DNA of 64,000 nucleotides from Pterois miles (lineage: Eukaryota > Chordata > Actinopteri > Perciformes > Scorpaenidae). Positions 23,276 through 35,847 of the stretch are shown here, one piece after another. The stretch covers positions 1,790,001-1,854,000 of the forward strand of contig CAMQGK010000416.1 of the NCBI GenBank assembly GCA_947000775.1, in the 5' to 3' direction. The first letter of the stretch is position 1. Each line of letters begins with the position of its first letter. The translations under genes were made by a program, and so were the position numbers. The notes under the pieces are model-generated. The model was not told where the DNA came from and did not search any database. It saw only the letters and a list, made by a program, of their open reading frames with translations.

Positions 23276-25435
23276 ATGGTTAATGGATTATCAGAATTCT
23301 CTTCTATTCAATATTTTTTTTCTGGCAATCATTTAATCCACTCATCTTTTCAGCAAAATAAAATCAACATAACTATCGACATTCACTCTCTCTTGAGATA
23401 GGCTGAGGAGTGGTGACACCCATTATCATTGTCTTTCCATCTCTCCCTCATTTGACTTGAAGGCGCCTGGCACCATGTTAACAGGTTATCATCCTCCACA
23501 CAAGCTGTAGGTTAGACATTTTAGCAGCGCTGACCCGGTTATACAGTATGGTGCCAGTCTAGCTGGATATCAGCACAACACACTGCATATCTGGCACCAC
23601 AAGGTCCATTTAGCTGAGGCTTTCATTACCTTCCCTGCCCACCCAACAGTATCAGAGCCTTTCTTTCACTTTTTTTATCTCCTCCACACACATCCCCGCT
23701 GTATCTGTCTCTCATCCTGTTTATTTCATTTTCAAAACCGCTTTCATTTCCCTTCTTTTCAAGGTAAAGCCTTTCACATTTTAAAAGTGTGTAATCTAAA
23801 TTTAACGCTAACTAAGACTTGAGTTTAATTGCAATTTACAACAACTTACCTGACCTTGCTTTATTGTATGACTTGTTTAGCTGTAGTTGCTCAAAAGGCT
23901 GGTTTTGCCAGCAATCTGGTTACCATTAAAAACTGTTTTGTTTTGTTTTTGTAACCATCTTCTTTTTCCTTTTTGTTTGTTGTCTGTTTTTGTTTTGTTG
24001 CACGTTTCTTTTTATTATTTCTTACACCTACAGTCCATCTTTGCCCCTTTTTTCTCCCTAACAATATCCACCACACCCCCTCTGGGTTCCCCGGTGGGGG
24101 TGTTGTTTGTAAAGCATTATAATTTATAACGGAGCAGAGTGGATTTAATTTCAGTGCGCGGGGGCTCGCCAGCAGGGCGCCAGCCTGCAATCAGGGGAAT
24201 CAGCAGCTCACACACACACACACACACACACACACAGCAGACCCCCACATAGAGCCAGCTAGAATGGAAAGTATTATCAGTGGCCACAAACGGACAGTGT
24301 TTCTCGTCACCCAGCTCCCTGGATGCTCCCTCTGCAGCCCAGCACCTTCTCAGCTTCACTTTCAGCCCTGCTGCAGCTGCTCTCGCTCTCTCCTCCCCTC
24401 TCTGTTTCTCTGTAATTTCTCTGTCTGTGTCTGGCTTACATTATCTTCATCTTCCTCCCCTCCCCTTTCTCTCCCTCTCTTACTCATTGTCTCTCATTAC
24501 CACTCATTACCTATTTGTTGGGGGGTCAGAGGCTTTCTCATCATAGACTCTGTTGCCTTCCAAAGACAATGAAAGTTCACCAGGAGGTCAAATCCAGCTA
24601 TTAGTCCTCCTGTGTCCCTGTCAAATATTTGCCTTTGTCCCTCCCTCTCTCCATCCCTCCTTTTCTGCCCCGGGGGGGCATTTTTTTTTCCACCCTACCC
24701 ATTTGCCAGTTGCAATTTCCCCTTCATAAATCCTGCTTCTGTGGCAAACTGTGCCAGACGGTGGGATGATCCTTCCTTGCAGAAGGTCAGAGACAGAACA
24801 AGAGGAGGAGGAGGAAAAGATAATGTTTCTCTTTAGCTAGTCATTTTGCTGTGTATTGGACACAACTGTCAATTGGATAATGACCCTTGAAAGTAACATG
24901 ACAGATAACAGTGAGCTAACAGTTAGCTTAGCGCACATACTGTAGCGCTCCACTTGGATTTACAGTGCTTTTTGGTTTTGATTAAACCCAAAAGCCCTCA
25001 AATTGTGTGAGTTTGTGCAACAAAAAAAAATGACCTCACTTTACTCAAATCTTCTTTCAACTGTAGAAAACCAATCACTGTCAAACAATTACCAAAGGGG
25101 AGCAAGGGCAGCACCCCATCGGTGAAAAGCAACACTGAGGATCAAATTCACATCATACTTGAGAAGTCTGAGAAGTATCTTAACAGCTGTACATGATTGT
25201 TTTTTCTTCTCTAATATAGACTATTGTTTGTGTTTAAAAACTTAAAATGAGCAACAAAAGAAAACTGTCTTTCCTTAAAATGTCGTCCAAAATGAGCAAG
25301 TTTTAGACTAGATTCAGTATCATGGCTCTGTAACCATTGAAAAGTTAGTAGTATAATGGTCTGCAAATTTCAATGTTCAAAACATCTCGTGGTTTAGTGG
25401 TAGCACTTTTAAACATGTTAGGCTAAACTTAAGCA
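23276..25435. other. No gene seen
   Basis: Mixed sequence with a pyrimidine-rich strand at 24340-24520. The frames there are rich in Ser, Leu and Pro because of CT bias and show no family features. Confidence 0.5.
24209..24237 (+). repeat. (CA)n microsatellite
   Basis: About 14 CA units. Confidence 0.95.
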
Positions 25436-25439
25436 AGGT

Positions 25440-25460
25440 AAAAAAAAAAAAAAAAAAAAA
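25440..25460 (+). repeat. Poly(A) run
   Basis: 21 consecutive A, next to the MITE-family fragment. Confidence 0.9.
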
Positions 25461-25590
25461 ATGGTGATTTCCCTTGACCTCTGACCTCCAGATATGTGAA
25501 TGAAAGCAGGTTCTATGGTACGAGTCTCCTCCACTTTATGATATGTCCACTTTATGATAATCACATGCACTTTTTTCTTTGTATGCTGTA
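25461..25590 (-). repeat. Fragment of the GGGGCTGTCAA element family, reverse orientation
   Basis: The order TCCCTTGACCTCTGACC, AGATATGTGAATG, ACGAGTCTCC and TTTATGATAATCACATG parallels the complement of 40720-40850 inside the complete element. The fragment lacks both ends and directly follows an A-run at 25440-25460. Confidence 0.6.
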
Positions 25591-26757
25591 TAAATGTGTT
25601 ATTTTTGGCTATTCTGAAAATGGTATATCTGAATATTTCTGCATCCTGGGGTCCATTAGTCCAACAGTCAGAATTACATAAATTTGGTGTGACTGGAAAG
25701 CTGCCACTCTGGGGATTGGAGCCCAAATCTATTCATGTGTGATGATGTTAGTCTCCTTAGTAGCCATTTTATATAGTGGTAGGTCAAACTGGTTATTACC
25801 ATATATATAAGTTATGGGATAGCATTGAATGATAATATTGTATCTACAGGAGAATAAATACTTGAATTGTCACCTGACACCAGAGTTTTTTGTTTTCCTC
25901 TATGTTAATACAGACATTTCCACCATAAGCTGACACATAAAAGCCAGAAATTGTTGCAAAAAATTCCCCAGAATGCAGGAAATGAAGTGTTTGACACCTG
26001 AACCGCCCACTTAATATGTGTCCCCCAATGAAACCTACGCCCTTGACTGGACACACCACATTCTCATTAGGGACTGAGCCCCCTAAAGGTCTGACCCTAA
26101 TGTTGCCCCTGTTCCTCTGTCATTGTTTTAAATCCATAAGAAATCAATTAGATTAAATTTGGTGCTTTGACTAATATTATCACATGCTGCTTGTCCACTG
26201 CTGTAGGTGCCAGCTGTGTAACTTGTTTTGCAGTGCTGCACATCACTAAATCTTACCTCATCTTGCTCGTATTTGTTTGTTGTGTTTTATCCTCTGGGAT
26301 GCAGATAGTTTTAATCTGAGGCCTCGGCCACTGTGTTGTTCTGTTCCTGCTTTTATATTAGGATGATTGGACATCTGCTGTGGGGGTGCTAAGCTGGGAA
26401 CACTAGTCCAATCTCCAATAGGACATTTGTCTGACGCTGAAGCACCATCATTGTTCCACAATGTGTACGGTGCAGTTGGTGTGATATAGTGGCAGTAATA
26501 CACACAGGGTTGATGTATATTCAGAAAGTTCTAATAGTAAATGAACATGCAAAAACTGAACGATTGAGCATTTCGTGTCTAGTGCACGTGTATTGTTGCC
26601 GTTCCCTTTTGGGAACTGAGCTCCATCTTACTCCATTTAGTATAATTAATACCCTGCCTTTCCATTCTTCTTGGATTTGCTCACCTTTATCCAACCCCAA
26701 CTAACGACACAAGAAATGCTTTATGAGCTCAGAAAAATAACATACAATCACAACACA

Positions 26758-26801
<44 letters not shown>
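26758..26801 (+). repeat. (CT)n(CA)n compound microsatellite
   Basis: Six or so CT units run directly into about 15 CA units. Confidence 0.95.
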
Positions 26802-26804
<3 letters not shown>

Positions 26805-27012
26805 AAGCATTCAACATCTAAAAGCCACAATTAGCTCATTTATATCTGCTGGACATTTCTGAACCACATGAATTGGACAGGAAGCAGGTCATTTCTCTCC
26901 CTGTTACATGCTCCAGCAGCAAAAGTTCAGAGGAAGGGCTCATCTCATAAAGGCTCCCAAGTGAGCCTGTTTTATTTGTGGATACCTGACACACATACAC
27001 ACACATGCATGG

Positions 27013-27020
27013 CCACACGC

Positions 27021-27062
<42 letters not shown>
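27013..27062 (+). repeat. (CA)n microsatellite
   Basis: CA units with two early CG variants. Confidence 0.95.
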
Positions 27063-27064
<2 letters not shown>

Positions 27065-27959
27065 CACCCTGTCTCTACAAAAATGAAACGGTGTGCTGTG
27101 AATTAGTCATTTGATGTCAGCTAGGTAGAGATGAAAGGTGAAGTTCGGCATTATTATGAGGAAAGCAAAGGTGTTGCTAAGGAATGGACAGGCATTTTAC
27201 TGTATTTTGAAAGTTTAAAATATGGTTTTACAGCTAATTGATAATGCATGAACAAAGAAAAGCACAAGAAATGACAAAACCATCCAGTGCAGAAACCAGA
27301 TGACAGAACCATAATATTATTAGTGTTATTTAATCTTTACATTTTGAAATCTGATTATGTGATAATTGGGAGTGATCCTTATCTCAAGGTGAGATCCTGT
27401 ATTCACAGGAAATTTACAATTTCTGCTCGTTACATGTATGCAGCGTCTTTTCAAAATAAACTTCCAATGTAAGTGTACTTATAAATAATTGCTGCATTTC
27501 ATGAAAATACATAATAACTACAAACACTGGATTTTCATTCAGGAGAAGGCTGTTCATGTCACGTGTCCAACTTCCCCTCCCACTCGCCCCACGTGATGTC
27601 CTCACTCTTTATACTGTGTCAGTTGTTCTGCTGTTTAATAATGATATATTGTGTTGGACTTAGTTCAAAGCCCAGTGTGTCCCAAACAGAAGACCAGTGG
27701 GTGGTGGGGGCACTGACCAAGTGGCAATATTTGATGAGTTGAAAGTGAGGTTGGGTTGAAATTACAAAAAAAAATGTTCAACCATGTTAAGCTGGTTTAC
27801 CAAAGCAATTTCTTCTCTAATGAACTATTACATAACAAACATGACAGTGTCAGCATTTAAGAGAGAAAAAAAAGATCTGCGTCATCTTTTCATTAGGAGT
27901 GCCACCATGTTGCAGTACTACTTTGGCTCAGCTGAGTTACACGGTACTTACAGAGTTAC

Positions 27960-28215
27960 ATGGTAGAAGCAGTGAAAGACAGAGAAGAAAACAAAAGAGG
28001 GGACACTATTGTATTGCTCCTGGATGTAAAAATGAGTTTTACAATATTAAAAACAAGGACAAAACAGTACATTTCTACTTGTTTGGTCGAAATGCAGTAG
28101 TTCAAATTAAAACATTGTGCACTTCCATTGGACTGGAGTGGAGGGAGGACTCTGGTATCTCAAAACCTGATCAAATAAAACCAAAACAATACCACTAAGT
28201 AAGTGACTTTTTCCG
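27960..28215 (+). pseudogene. THAP zinc-finger remnant, probably from a P-element/Harbinger-type transposon
   Basis: A frame that is open from 27899 to TAA 28196-28198 contains GHYCIAPGCKNEF at 28001-28039, then DKTVHFYLF and GLEWRED. The C-x4-C pair (28010-28012 and 28025-28027), the VPGC-like APGC and the VHF-type strand are characteristic of the THAP domain, a C2CH zinc finger used by transposases and some host regulators. The second half of the metal site (C-x2-H in VCSxHF) is missing. The frame stops after KPKQYH, and the bases after the stop read like a decayed VCSDHF. TAAGTAAGT at the stop could also be a splice donor. No catalytic domain follows. I take it as a transposon relic, but a host exon is possible. 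Confidence 0.55.
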
Positions 28216-28961
28216 TTTTGATGAACTGGTCCTTTAAATGTGCATTCCCTAACCCACCTCATACAGCGACAGAACATTTTTTTATGCTTTTATTGCACAT
28301 GTGTTACTGTCATTGAGTCTACCCCCTGTATTAAGAGATCAGTCATCTCACTCTGGATAATCTCAGTGATTATAGCTATACCATATCTCAATGCATTCAT
28401 ATCATGAAATCTGCTGTTGTGAAACACACTGTATGCTAAAGGACAGGGGCAAAACTCTGTTGCAGACCCAGTGATGCTTTTGATGGAACGGCTAAATTCA
28501 GGAGTAGTGAGAAAACCTCAGGTGTAGTTCAGATCATACAAAAGGCTTGCATTCCATTTAGGTGTGCCAGTTACAGGGACCTGCTATATCACTGGCATGC
28601 ATACCTAAAATAGAATTGATTCATTATTTATTATATTGGTTATATCTGTTTCTCAGCTATGACAAGTCAAAATGTCTGCACTGCACTTTTTTTTACTTTA
28701 CAATTATTATATTTGTTGCTATTTCCTGAAAATTTTACAAGGTTTGCCTTTCAGTTGCTCTTAATGTCTCTCTTTTGTCTCTCTCCTTGTTACTTGCTGG
28801 ATTGAGTGATTCATTGATGTGGGGGACCCTCTCCTCCAATCAATTTGTTTATTCTTTTCTGACAAACCTGAGTGTCGCTGGGCAGATTATGGCTGCCAAA
28901 ATCGCTTCTCTGCCAATGGAAATAAACCTAATGACCTTGGTTGCCTTGCCAACTTCTAAAG

Positions 28962-28963
<2 letters not shown>

Positions 28964-29054
<91 letters not shown>
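28964..29054 (+). repeat. (TG)n microsatellite
   Basis: About 45 uninterrupted TG units. Confidence 0.98.
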
Positions 29055-29055
<1 letters not shown>

Positions 29056-29338
29056 ACACTAATGGCTATAGAGTTGTAGTTGTTTCATTTAAGTCAGAGT
29101 TATGAAGTGTTACGGAGTCCTTTTAGGTTTTAACCTCCCTTGGCAGCAGTTAGGATCTATATTACAAAGGTTAGAAGGCTTTACAGTCACTCATTTTTGC
29201 TTTCTTTCTCCTTCTTGTGCACGCATGTACACACAATTACACAGACTTGAATGAAGCTGCTCTGGCCATGGCCTTTATACATGAGCTACATTCAAATTTA
29301 ATCAAAAGTCCTAATGGGTTCTGTGTGGGCCGTTCCCG

Positions 29339-29339
<1 letters not shown>

Positions 29340-29395
<56 letters not shown>
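29340..29395 (+). repeat. (GT)n microsatellite
   Basis: About 28 GT units. Confidence 0.97.
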
Positions 29396-29396
<1 letters not shown>

Positions 29397-29675
29397 GTAT
29401 GTAGGCAGGCCAAAGGGGGCCTTAGAGGCAGCAGCGGTTGATTGGAGGGCACATGTGTGATGTGGCTGAGAGATCAAACACACACTCTTGATGAATGTGA
29501 GAGCGAAGGGGGCGGCGCTCCTTTTCTCCGCTTCTGATCAAGGTTGGGGTGTTCTCGGTTCACTACACATGCACACACACACACGCACACACAAACACTC
29601 CTTTTATAGAGTGAGTCACTGACAGTGTAATACTGCTCAAGCACATTTCTATTTTTCCACTTATCTAACTTTCTG

Positions 29676-29676
<1 letters not shown>

Positions 29677-29757
<81 letters not shown>

Positions 29758-29816
29758 ACGCTTGTGTGTGTGTGCGCGCATGTGCGTGCATGCATGTGTG
29801 TGTGTGCCTATTGGTT
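29677..29816 (+). repeat. (TG)n microsatellite with a CG-containing tail
   Basis: About 40 pure TG units to 29756, then TGCGCGCATGTGCGTGCATG-type alternating purine-pyrimidine sequence. Confidence 0.97.
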
Positions 29817-29969
29817 TGTGAGTTTGTTGCCAGTAATGAGGTCAATCTCCTGTGTGGAGCTAAAACCTCTGTGTGTCTTTATCTCTGTTACATGGCCGCG
29901 GATTATTCTCATCACTTTCAACACCACTTTCACTCTCAGCCCTCTCCTCTCCCATACTCCATTACCACA

Positions 29970-29973
<4 letters not shown>

Positions 29974-30043
<70 letters not shown>
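29974..30043 (+). repeat. (AT)n microsatellite
   Basis: About 35 AT units. As a self-complementary repeat it could form a cruciform. Confidence 0.97.
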
Positions 30044-30046
<3 letters not shown>

Positions 30047-30157
30047 TATCTCTCCCTTAATTTGCTTTGAATGTTCTAATTTGTCTGCTAATCGAAATCA
30101 GTCTGACCCCAGACTGATTCACAGGTGCTGGAATATGGCAAACAACAAGACCTTTTG

Positions 30158-30407
30158 TTGACACTGATGTGCCAACATCATATATGCAACTGATCAAATG
30201 GAGTTCAGACCACCCCGTTCTGTCTTTGTCTGCCTCCTGCCGTCTGCCTACCAACTCCAGTCATCTGTGCCAACACTACAGTCACATCTCTGTATAAAGT
30301 GTGGGAGGAGTTTTCTGTGGAGGAAATAAATTTGTGGACTGAAGTCTTCTTGGTCTGCTCACATTTTGAGCTGCCATTGGTAATTCCTCCCATCAGGCAG
30401 CCTGCAT
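30158..30407 (+). repeat. LTR-like repeat, copy A
   Basis: About 250 bp is shared with 31918-32166 in the same orientation. Shared blocks include ACTGATGTGCCAACATC, CCTACCAACTCCAGTCATC, CAGTCACATCTCTGTA and AAGTCTTCTTGGTCTGC. A TATAAA (30293-30298) is followed 26 bp later by AATAAA (30325-30330), the compact promoter and poly(A) layout of long terminal repeats. I see no gag or pol sequence between the copies. Confidence 0.5.
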
Positions 30408-30416
30408 GTCAGCGTG

Positions 30417-30417
30417 G

Positions 30418-30448
<31 letters not shown>

Positions 30449-30450
30449 CA
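30417..30450 (+). repeat. (CA)n microsatellite, one interruption
   Basis: About 16 CA units with one AAA interruption. Confidence 0.94.
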
Positions 30451-30895
30451 CTACCCTGCTTTTCCACCAACGCAGTCTTGCTGCACAGTGCTCCATCTCT
30501 TCCTGCGAGGAGGGTCCTGATCTGTCTGTCTAAGGGGGGCAGACTGTCCTCTGTGTGGCAGGTGTCTGCAGCGATGTCTGCAACCCATCCTGTCTTCACC
30601 CTGTGTGATTAAATTGTTTTGCGAGAGCACAAAGTTGTTTTCAAGAGCACAAAGTTCTTAATCGATCCAGCCTTTTAATTTCTCTGTCTGTCTTTCTCTC
30701 AAAGTGTACCAGATTCATGCATTTAACTTTAACACAAACCCAGGACTTTCTACTAGGAGACCAATGTTGGAGACCAGTGTTTGTATCCCAGAGTGTTGTT
30801 TAGTTATTTTGAAGTTCTGTTATTTATGTTAATTGTTTTCATACTTATGTTATGCTGTGTACATACAGTACATATTTCACATAGTTTACATACTT

Positions 30896-30960
30896 ATTTT
30901 AAGCCCAACCATGATGTTTTTCCTACACCTAAGCGGTTTTGTTGCCTAAACATAACCATG
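30896..30960 (+). repeat. AAGCCCAACCATGAT-type dispersed repeat fragment
   Basis: TTTTAAGCCCAACCATGATG and AAGCGGTTTTGTTGCCTAAA match a short fish repeat that recurs at 33023-33050 and 50776-50850. Confidence 0.5.
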
Positions 30961-31527
30961 ACTGTTTAATGACACACAAAAATCAGTTTCACAACATTAA
31001 CCTTGTGAAATGAAATGTCATGAAAAAAAAAAAAAACTAAAATGTATTATCATGACACGTGAAATGTCCTGAAAATGTTGTGCTGTTTATGTGCCTTCCC
31101 ATGAGATCAGGTTACAGTATACTATGTTGTTTTTTCCCTCTCTTTTTCAATATCTGTTGTTCTGCCCTGAATATTATCTTGATTTGAAATGAAAGTTCAG
31201 GTTGAGAGAGATTAATCAGCTCTAACACATGTACAAGTGTTTTTCTACCTTGTTGCCATACAAGGAAAAAACAGTCGAAAGCGTATTAAGCAGCCTGTCA
31301 AGTGAAGCGTAGATCTTACACATGCATTGTGTGTGTCTTGGGGTAGAAATAGGCTATAAAGCAGGGATCCATACACCCTTAAGGCTACTCTATTAGGGTC
31401 CGCTTCCATATTGAATGCATGGCTGTCTAAATAGCTCTTTATCTAGGGAAGGGCTGTTTTAGTTGATGCTCTGCTTGTAGCCCATGTGCATCTTTTTGCT
31501 GTACAGACACACGCACACATACACACG

Positions 31528-31599
<72 letters not shown>
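31528..31599 (+). repeat. (CA)n microsatellite
   Basis: About 36 CA units. An inverse GT array starts 100 bp downstream. Confidence 0.98.
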
Positions 31600-31602
<3 letters not shown>

Positions 31603-31700
31603 TCTGTCTCTCTTTGCAGTCTGTTTCACCATAATTGCTAACACCCTCCTGCCCTCTGTTCACTTCACACATGACGTGGCCCACCTTTTCACCCATCTGT

Positions 31701-31711
31701 CGTGTGTGTGT

Positions 31712-31766
<55 letters not shown>
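31701..31766 (+). repeat. (GT)n microsatellite
   Basis: About 32 GT units with one GG interruption near 31712. Confidence 0.97.
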
Positions 31767-31768
<2 letters not shown>

Positions 31769-31917
31769 ATGTGCGTTGTGAGCTGTCATGCGAGGCCGGA
31801 GCGGTGTTGATCAGCGGGCCAAGCCGATGGCATATGGCCATATCCTGGGGTGCCGTGGCATGTAGGAATGCAGGATAGCAAACTGAACGGACAGCAGCTT
31901 GTGCACATGGCTGTATG

Positions 31918-32166
31918 GATACTGATGTGCCAACATCGCATATGCAACTGATCAAGTGGTGTTCTGAGCACCTCATTCTCTCTTTGTCTGCCTCCTCCCA
32001 TCTCCCTACCAACTCCAGTCATCAGTGCCAACACCACAGTCACATCTCTGTACAAAATGAGGGAGGAGTTGTCTGTTGAGTAAATAAATGCTTGGGGTTT
32101 GCTGAAGTCTTCTTGGTCTGCCCACCTTTTGAGCTGCCAATGGCAATCCCTCCCATCAGGTAAACT
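31918..32166 (+). repeat. LTR-like repeat, copy B
   Basis: This copy is diverged from copy A by an estimated fifth of positions. It has TACAAAAT where copy A has TATAAAG, but it keeps AATAAA (GAGTAAATAAATG). It could be a solo LTR, the second LTR of a gutted element, or a local duplication. Confidence 0.5.
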
Positions 32167-32169
32167 GCA

Positions 32170-35030
32170 CAGTGTTAGTTTGGGCACACACGAAAAATAC
32201 TCTGCTTGTTCTCCTTAAAACTGTTAACACTCCCTTAAATAAGATGATAAGGTGCCCTTCGATTCCTTGGATTCAAGCAGGACCTCAGCAAAATTAGGAC
32301 TTATTACCTTAATAAGTTAACTTATCAGTTTCTACTTACTACTACAGTTCTACTTACCTGCTTTAGAGATCTGCAGACACAGAAATTTAAGAGTTCAGAA
32401 TGCTTCAAATGAAGTGTTTGTGGGACCATCGAACATCATCTGAAACCCCCTCCCTACACCTTTTCTGAGGTTTGAATCAGACAATGTTTGCACCTTTCTG
32501 AGACAGACAATCTGATAAGCACAGCCACTGATTGGCCAGGTGTGAGGTGGCGTAAAAGTGTCATGGTCTTTTCTGGCTATGATAAGCTTCAAACATTTAA
32601 GTACAGCCATTCAGAACAGGTAGAAACACTTTGTCTGTAGAGGCTTTAGGCGGCATATTTATACTGTATGTCCTAGTTTGTTTCAGTCATACTGCTCATA
32701 TTAATGAAATGCTCCTTCTATCTGTGTACAAGTTTTGGCATCACCAGCAGTATACATATACATAGTGTACCACGAATAACACAGATGCCCTTCTCTATCT
32801 TTGTATGTCCCACTAAGATAGAATGTAGACTTTGTCCTCTAGCGTGTGTCAGTGTGGGGATAGTATGAAATACACCATCACAGAGACTTGCTTCCCCTCA
32901 TTACTTATTCATATACACTGATTGAATGAGTGTATGGATGTGTTTTCCTTCAGTGTGTGAATGCTGAGGCTTTATCTTATGGACTGAGTGTGTGATGCAT
33001 TTCAATCTTTCCTCAATCTTTACTAAACCTAAGTGGTTTTGTTGCCTTTGCAGCGGGGCGTGACAAAGCATCAGTATGTGTGTGCAGATGACACGACAGT
33101 GAAGAAAGAGAATAAATATTACAATCTACAAGAGTCACCATGTGTTAACTTATAATAATGTTTTGTTTTATTTCTTTCTCCTGTGTTCAGGACACAGTGC
33201 TGTACTGTAGATATTATGTAGAGGGAAATTATCAGAATTAACAGCACAGCACAGACAGCAGCATAGGGACAGGTTTTTTTTTTTTGCAATATCCAAATGT
33301 GTATTTGGTAAACTGAAGCGAATGATTAATCTGTTCATTGCAAGTTGAACTTTGAATGATGGTGAGACAAAGATACTTCACAGTGGAATATTTCCACTGA
33401 GGATTTTTTTCACATTTGACTGAACAACTCACTGGCAGATACTATGAACTGAGATATCTCAGTAGTGCATCTGTTTAATAAATTACTGGTCTTGTATTTT
33501 CTGCCTCAGCATCAGTAGTGATTCATTTCCTCTAACCTAATGCAGATTGCTGGTCCAGATTTTAATCCAGTGATTTTACAATAGCAGTATTATAATGACG
33601 CTTACAAAGGGATAGAATGTGAGTGAGTAAAAGGGAGAACATTGGCATGGCAAGCGATAAAGTCTTAACCCTTGCTCCTCTGTGTTGTGGATTAAATGTA
33701 GCCTGTTTATTATGAGCTGGGTTTGGGTATAGAGGATTAAGTGGTCCCTCACCTCTACAAGAACAGCTCTGGGATTGTCGAAGGATCGAGCTGATGCATT
33801 AGGACTTGGTGCTTATCATGCTGCTCACAGTAGGAGCACAGAGAGTGTGATCACTGAGCATGTTGACTTGACCTTCCCTTTAATTAGGACTTCAGGAAGG
33901 TTAAAATTGGACAAAGAAGCCCTGGTCTGATTTACAGATATCCTGTGTCACAGTGTGTCTAGCAGCAAGTTTTCTACAGCTTGGTTACAGCAACCCATTT
34001 TTCTTCCTGAGGCAAACATGGCAGACACCCCATCATTATTTATAAAGTTTGAACAATGCTTTAAATGTTCTCATCTCATTGTTACAATGTTATGTTAAAC
34101 TAGTGGAAACCTCTTTCAACCTGGAAAATTACAAAAAAAAAAAAAAAAAAAATGAAATCGGTAAAAAGAAAAATTATGAAAACTACTCATGGGAAGTGGT
34201 GTAAGAGATATTAAGTCCAAGTAAACGACTCCATCAGCCCAAATCATGACATACTGATTCAAGATTATGCAACAGTTAGTTGGTTAGGTACAATTTGTGA
34301 CCTACAATCTAAGTAGTTACTAAGTCAAAATCAGAAATAGATTTATTACCAAGAAGGATGTCACATTCAAGGCATGAGTCAAAACTACAGCTTTTGAAAT
34401 AAAAATGTAGTAGTAGAGATACTAAGTTATAAGTTAAGTCTAAGTTATAAGGTTTACATGTTAAACATTGAGACTTTATGGCTTTATTAAATATTTCAGA
34501 ATAAAAGTTCTTACCATCAAGTAGCCGTTACTAACAGACATGACTGTGAATCATATGGACCTTCAGCACTAATGACCTACTGACAGATCAAACTTCAATA
34601 TCTAGGAAAATCATGAGGACGTATTATCCTTTAATAATGAACTATGACTACACTTTCACCTCCCTTCCATTTACATGGTGAATTTCTGAAATTTCTATAT
34701 CATACAGTGACAGTAGTGCCTCCCCGCTCTGTCGCTGCTATTGCTTTTTATTTGTGATGTGTTGCGTCTTCCTTATGCCCGCCTGTTGGATCCGTATGTC
34801 AGCATCAGCCTGGAATCTGATTGGACCATCTGCCTAACAAGGCAAAAGATTAATGCGTACTGTGCACATTATAAATAAACAGAGTACCAGGAAACAGGGT
34901 TCAGTGTGACTGGTAGTGGAGTGCAGGAAGTGACTGACTATACTGTCTGTTGCACAGTTTGTGTCACTGATCCGCGAGGCATTGTCGCTGTAGAAGTTGT
35001 TTGTGTTGTCATTGAACATCCATCTATAAA
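32170..35030. other. No gene seen
   Basis: Mostly AT-rich unique-looking sequence. A 33-codon open stretch follows a possible splice acceptor at 33053, discussed in the findings. Confidence 0.5.
34133..34152 (+). repeat. Poly(A) run
   Basis: 20 consecutive A. I see no retroposon body attached. Confidence 0.9.
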
Positions 35031-35180
35031 TCTCTATATGTATGTCCATCGCATTACTCGACAACCACTCATCTGATCGACGTCACACATGGCAGGTGTG
35101 TAGCTGGGGACCCGAGGAACGTGCAGTGGTGCAATTGGTGAACTTTAGTTCAATATTAAAATCAGTGGTGGGATCTCAGG
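35030..35180 (+). repeat. Possible dispersed fish repeat fragment
   Basis: CTCATCTGATCGACGTCACA, TGTGTAGCTGGGGACCCGAG and GAACGTGCAGTGGTGCAATT recall a fish interspersed repeat. No ends or coding region are visible. Confidence 0.3.
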
Positions 35181-35585
35181 GCTCTGCGGACTGAGTCCAG
35201 CATGCCGTCCACAGCGGGCCTTTACAGGCCATGGCTTATTGACTGCAGTTCTACTGGATGCTGGATATTCAGACAAACTCTTCTTAGATCCCTGGAGTCA
35301 ATGAGCGATGAGCGGTTCGCAACAGCACTACAAGCAACACGTCAGGGGGCCAAGCAATTGGCCCTGTCTGAATGTAAATTCTGTGATAATAATGTTTTCA
35401 TGGCAGTGGAGGCTTGGAGGCATGGTGACTTGTCACAATTTCATGATGGTGGCGTCCACCCCTAGGCTGACTTTTTACAAGCAAGGTGCAGTGTATCTGT
35501 TTGGATTCATGTGTGTGGTGTTGTGCTGGTGTTCGTGTCTGTAGGACATAAATACATTCTTTGGCTCTCCACTGCTGAAACACAA

Positions 35586-35616
<31 letters not shown>

Positions 35617-35777
35617 CTCTGATGTTGTCTTTAACGGTTTCCCTCTGAAGCCTTGTCAGGCATGTCACACCAAACACACACACACACTCAGAGAGCCTTA
35701 GAGCCATTGTTTCTCACACAGCAGGGCACAGGGTCGATTGCCGGTTGTGGAGTATTATCAGCCTCCCTGTGTTAGCT

Positions 35778-35778
<1 letters not shown>

Positions 35779-35845
<67 letters not shown>
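35779..35845 (+). repeat. (GT)n microsatellite
   Basis: About 33 uninterrupted GT units. Confidence 0.98.

Positions 35846-35847
<2 letters not shown>

Noticed and set aside
23891..24190. Lys-rich minus-strand frame (99 codons)
   Set aside because: Arises from a T-rich, low-complexity stretch on the plus strand.
29474..30161. Long Cys-Val and Thr-His frames
   Set aside because: Translations of (GT)n/(CA)n and (AT)n arrays. A (GT)n array is open in several frames by nature.
35202..35465. 87-codon frame near a putative repeat
   Set aside because: No recognisable domain. It adjoins repeat-like sequence and codon use does not suggest a gene.
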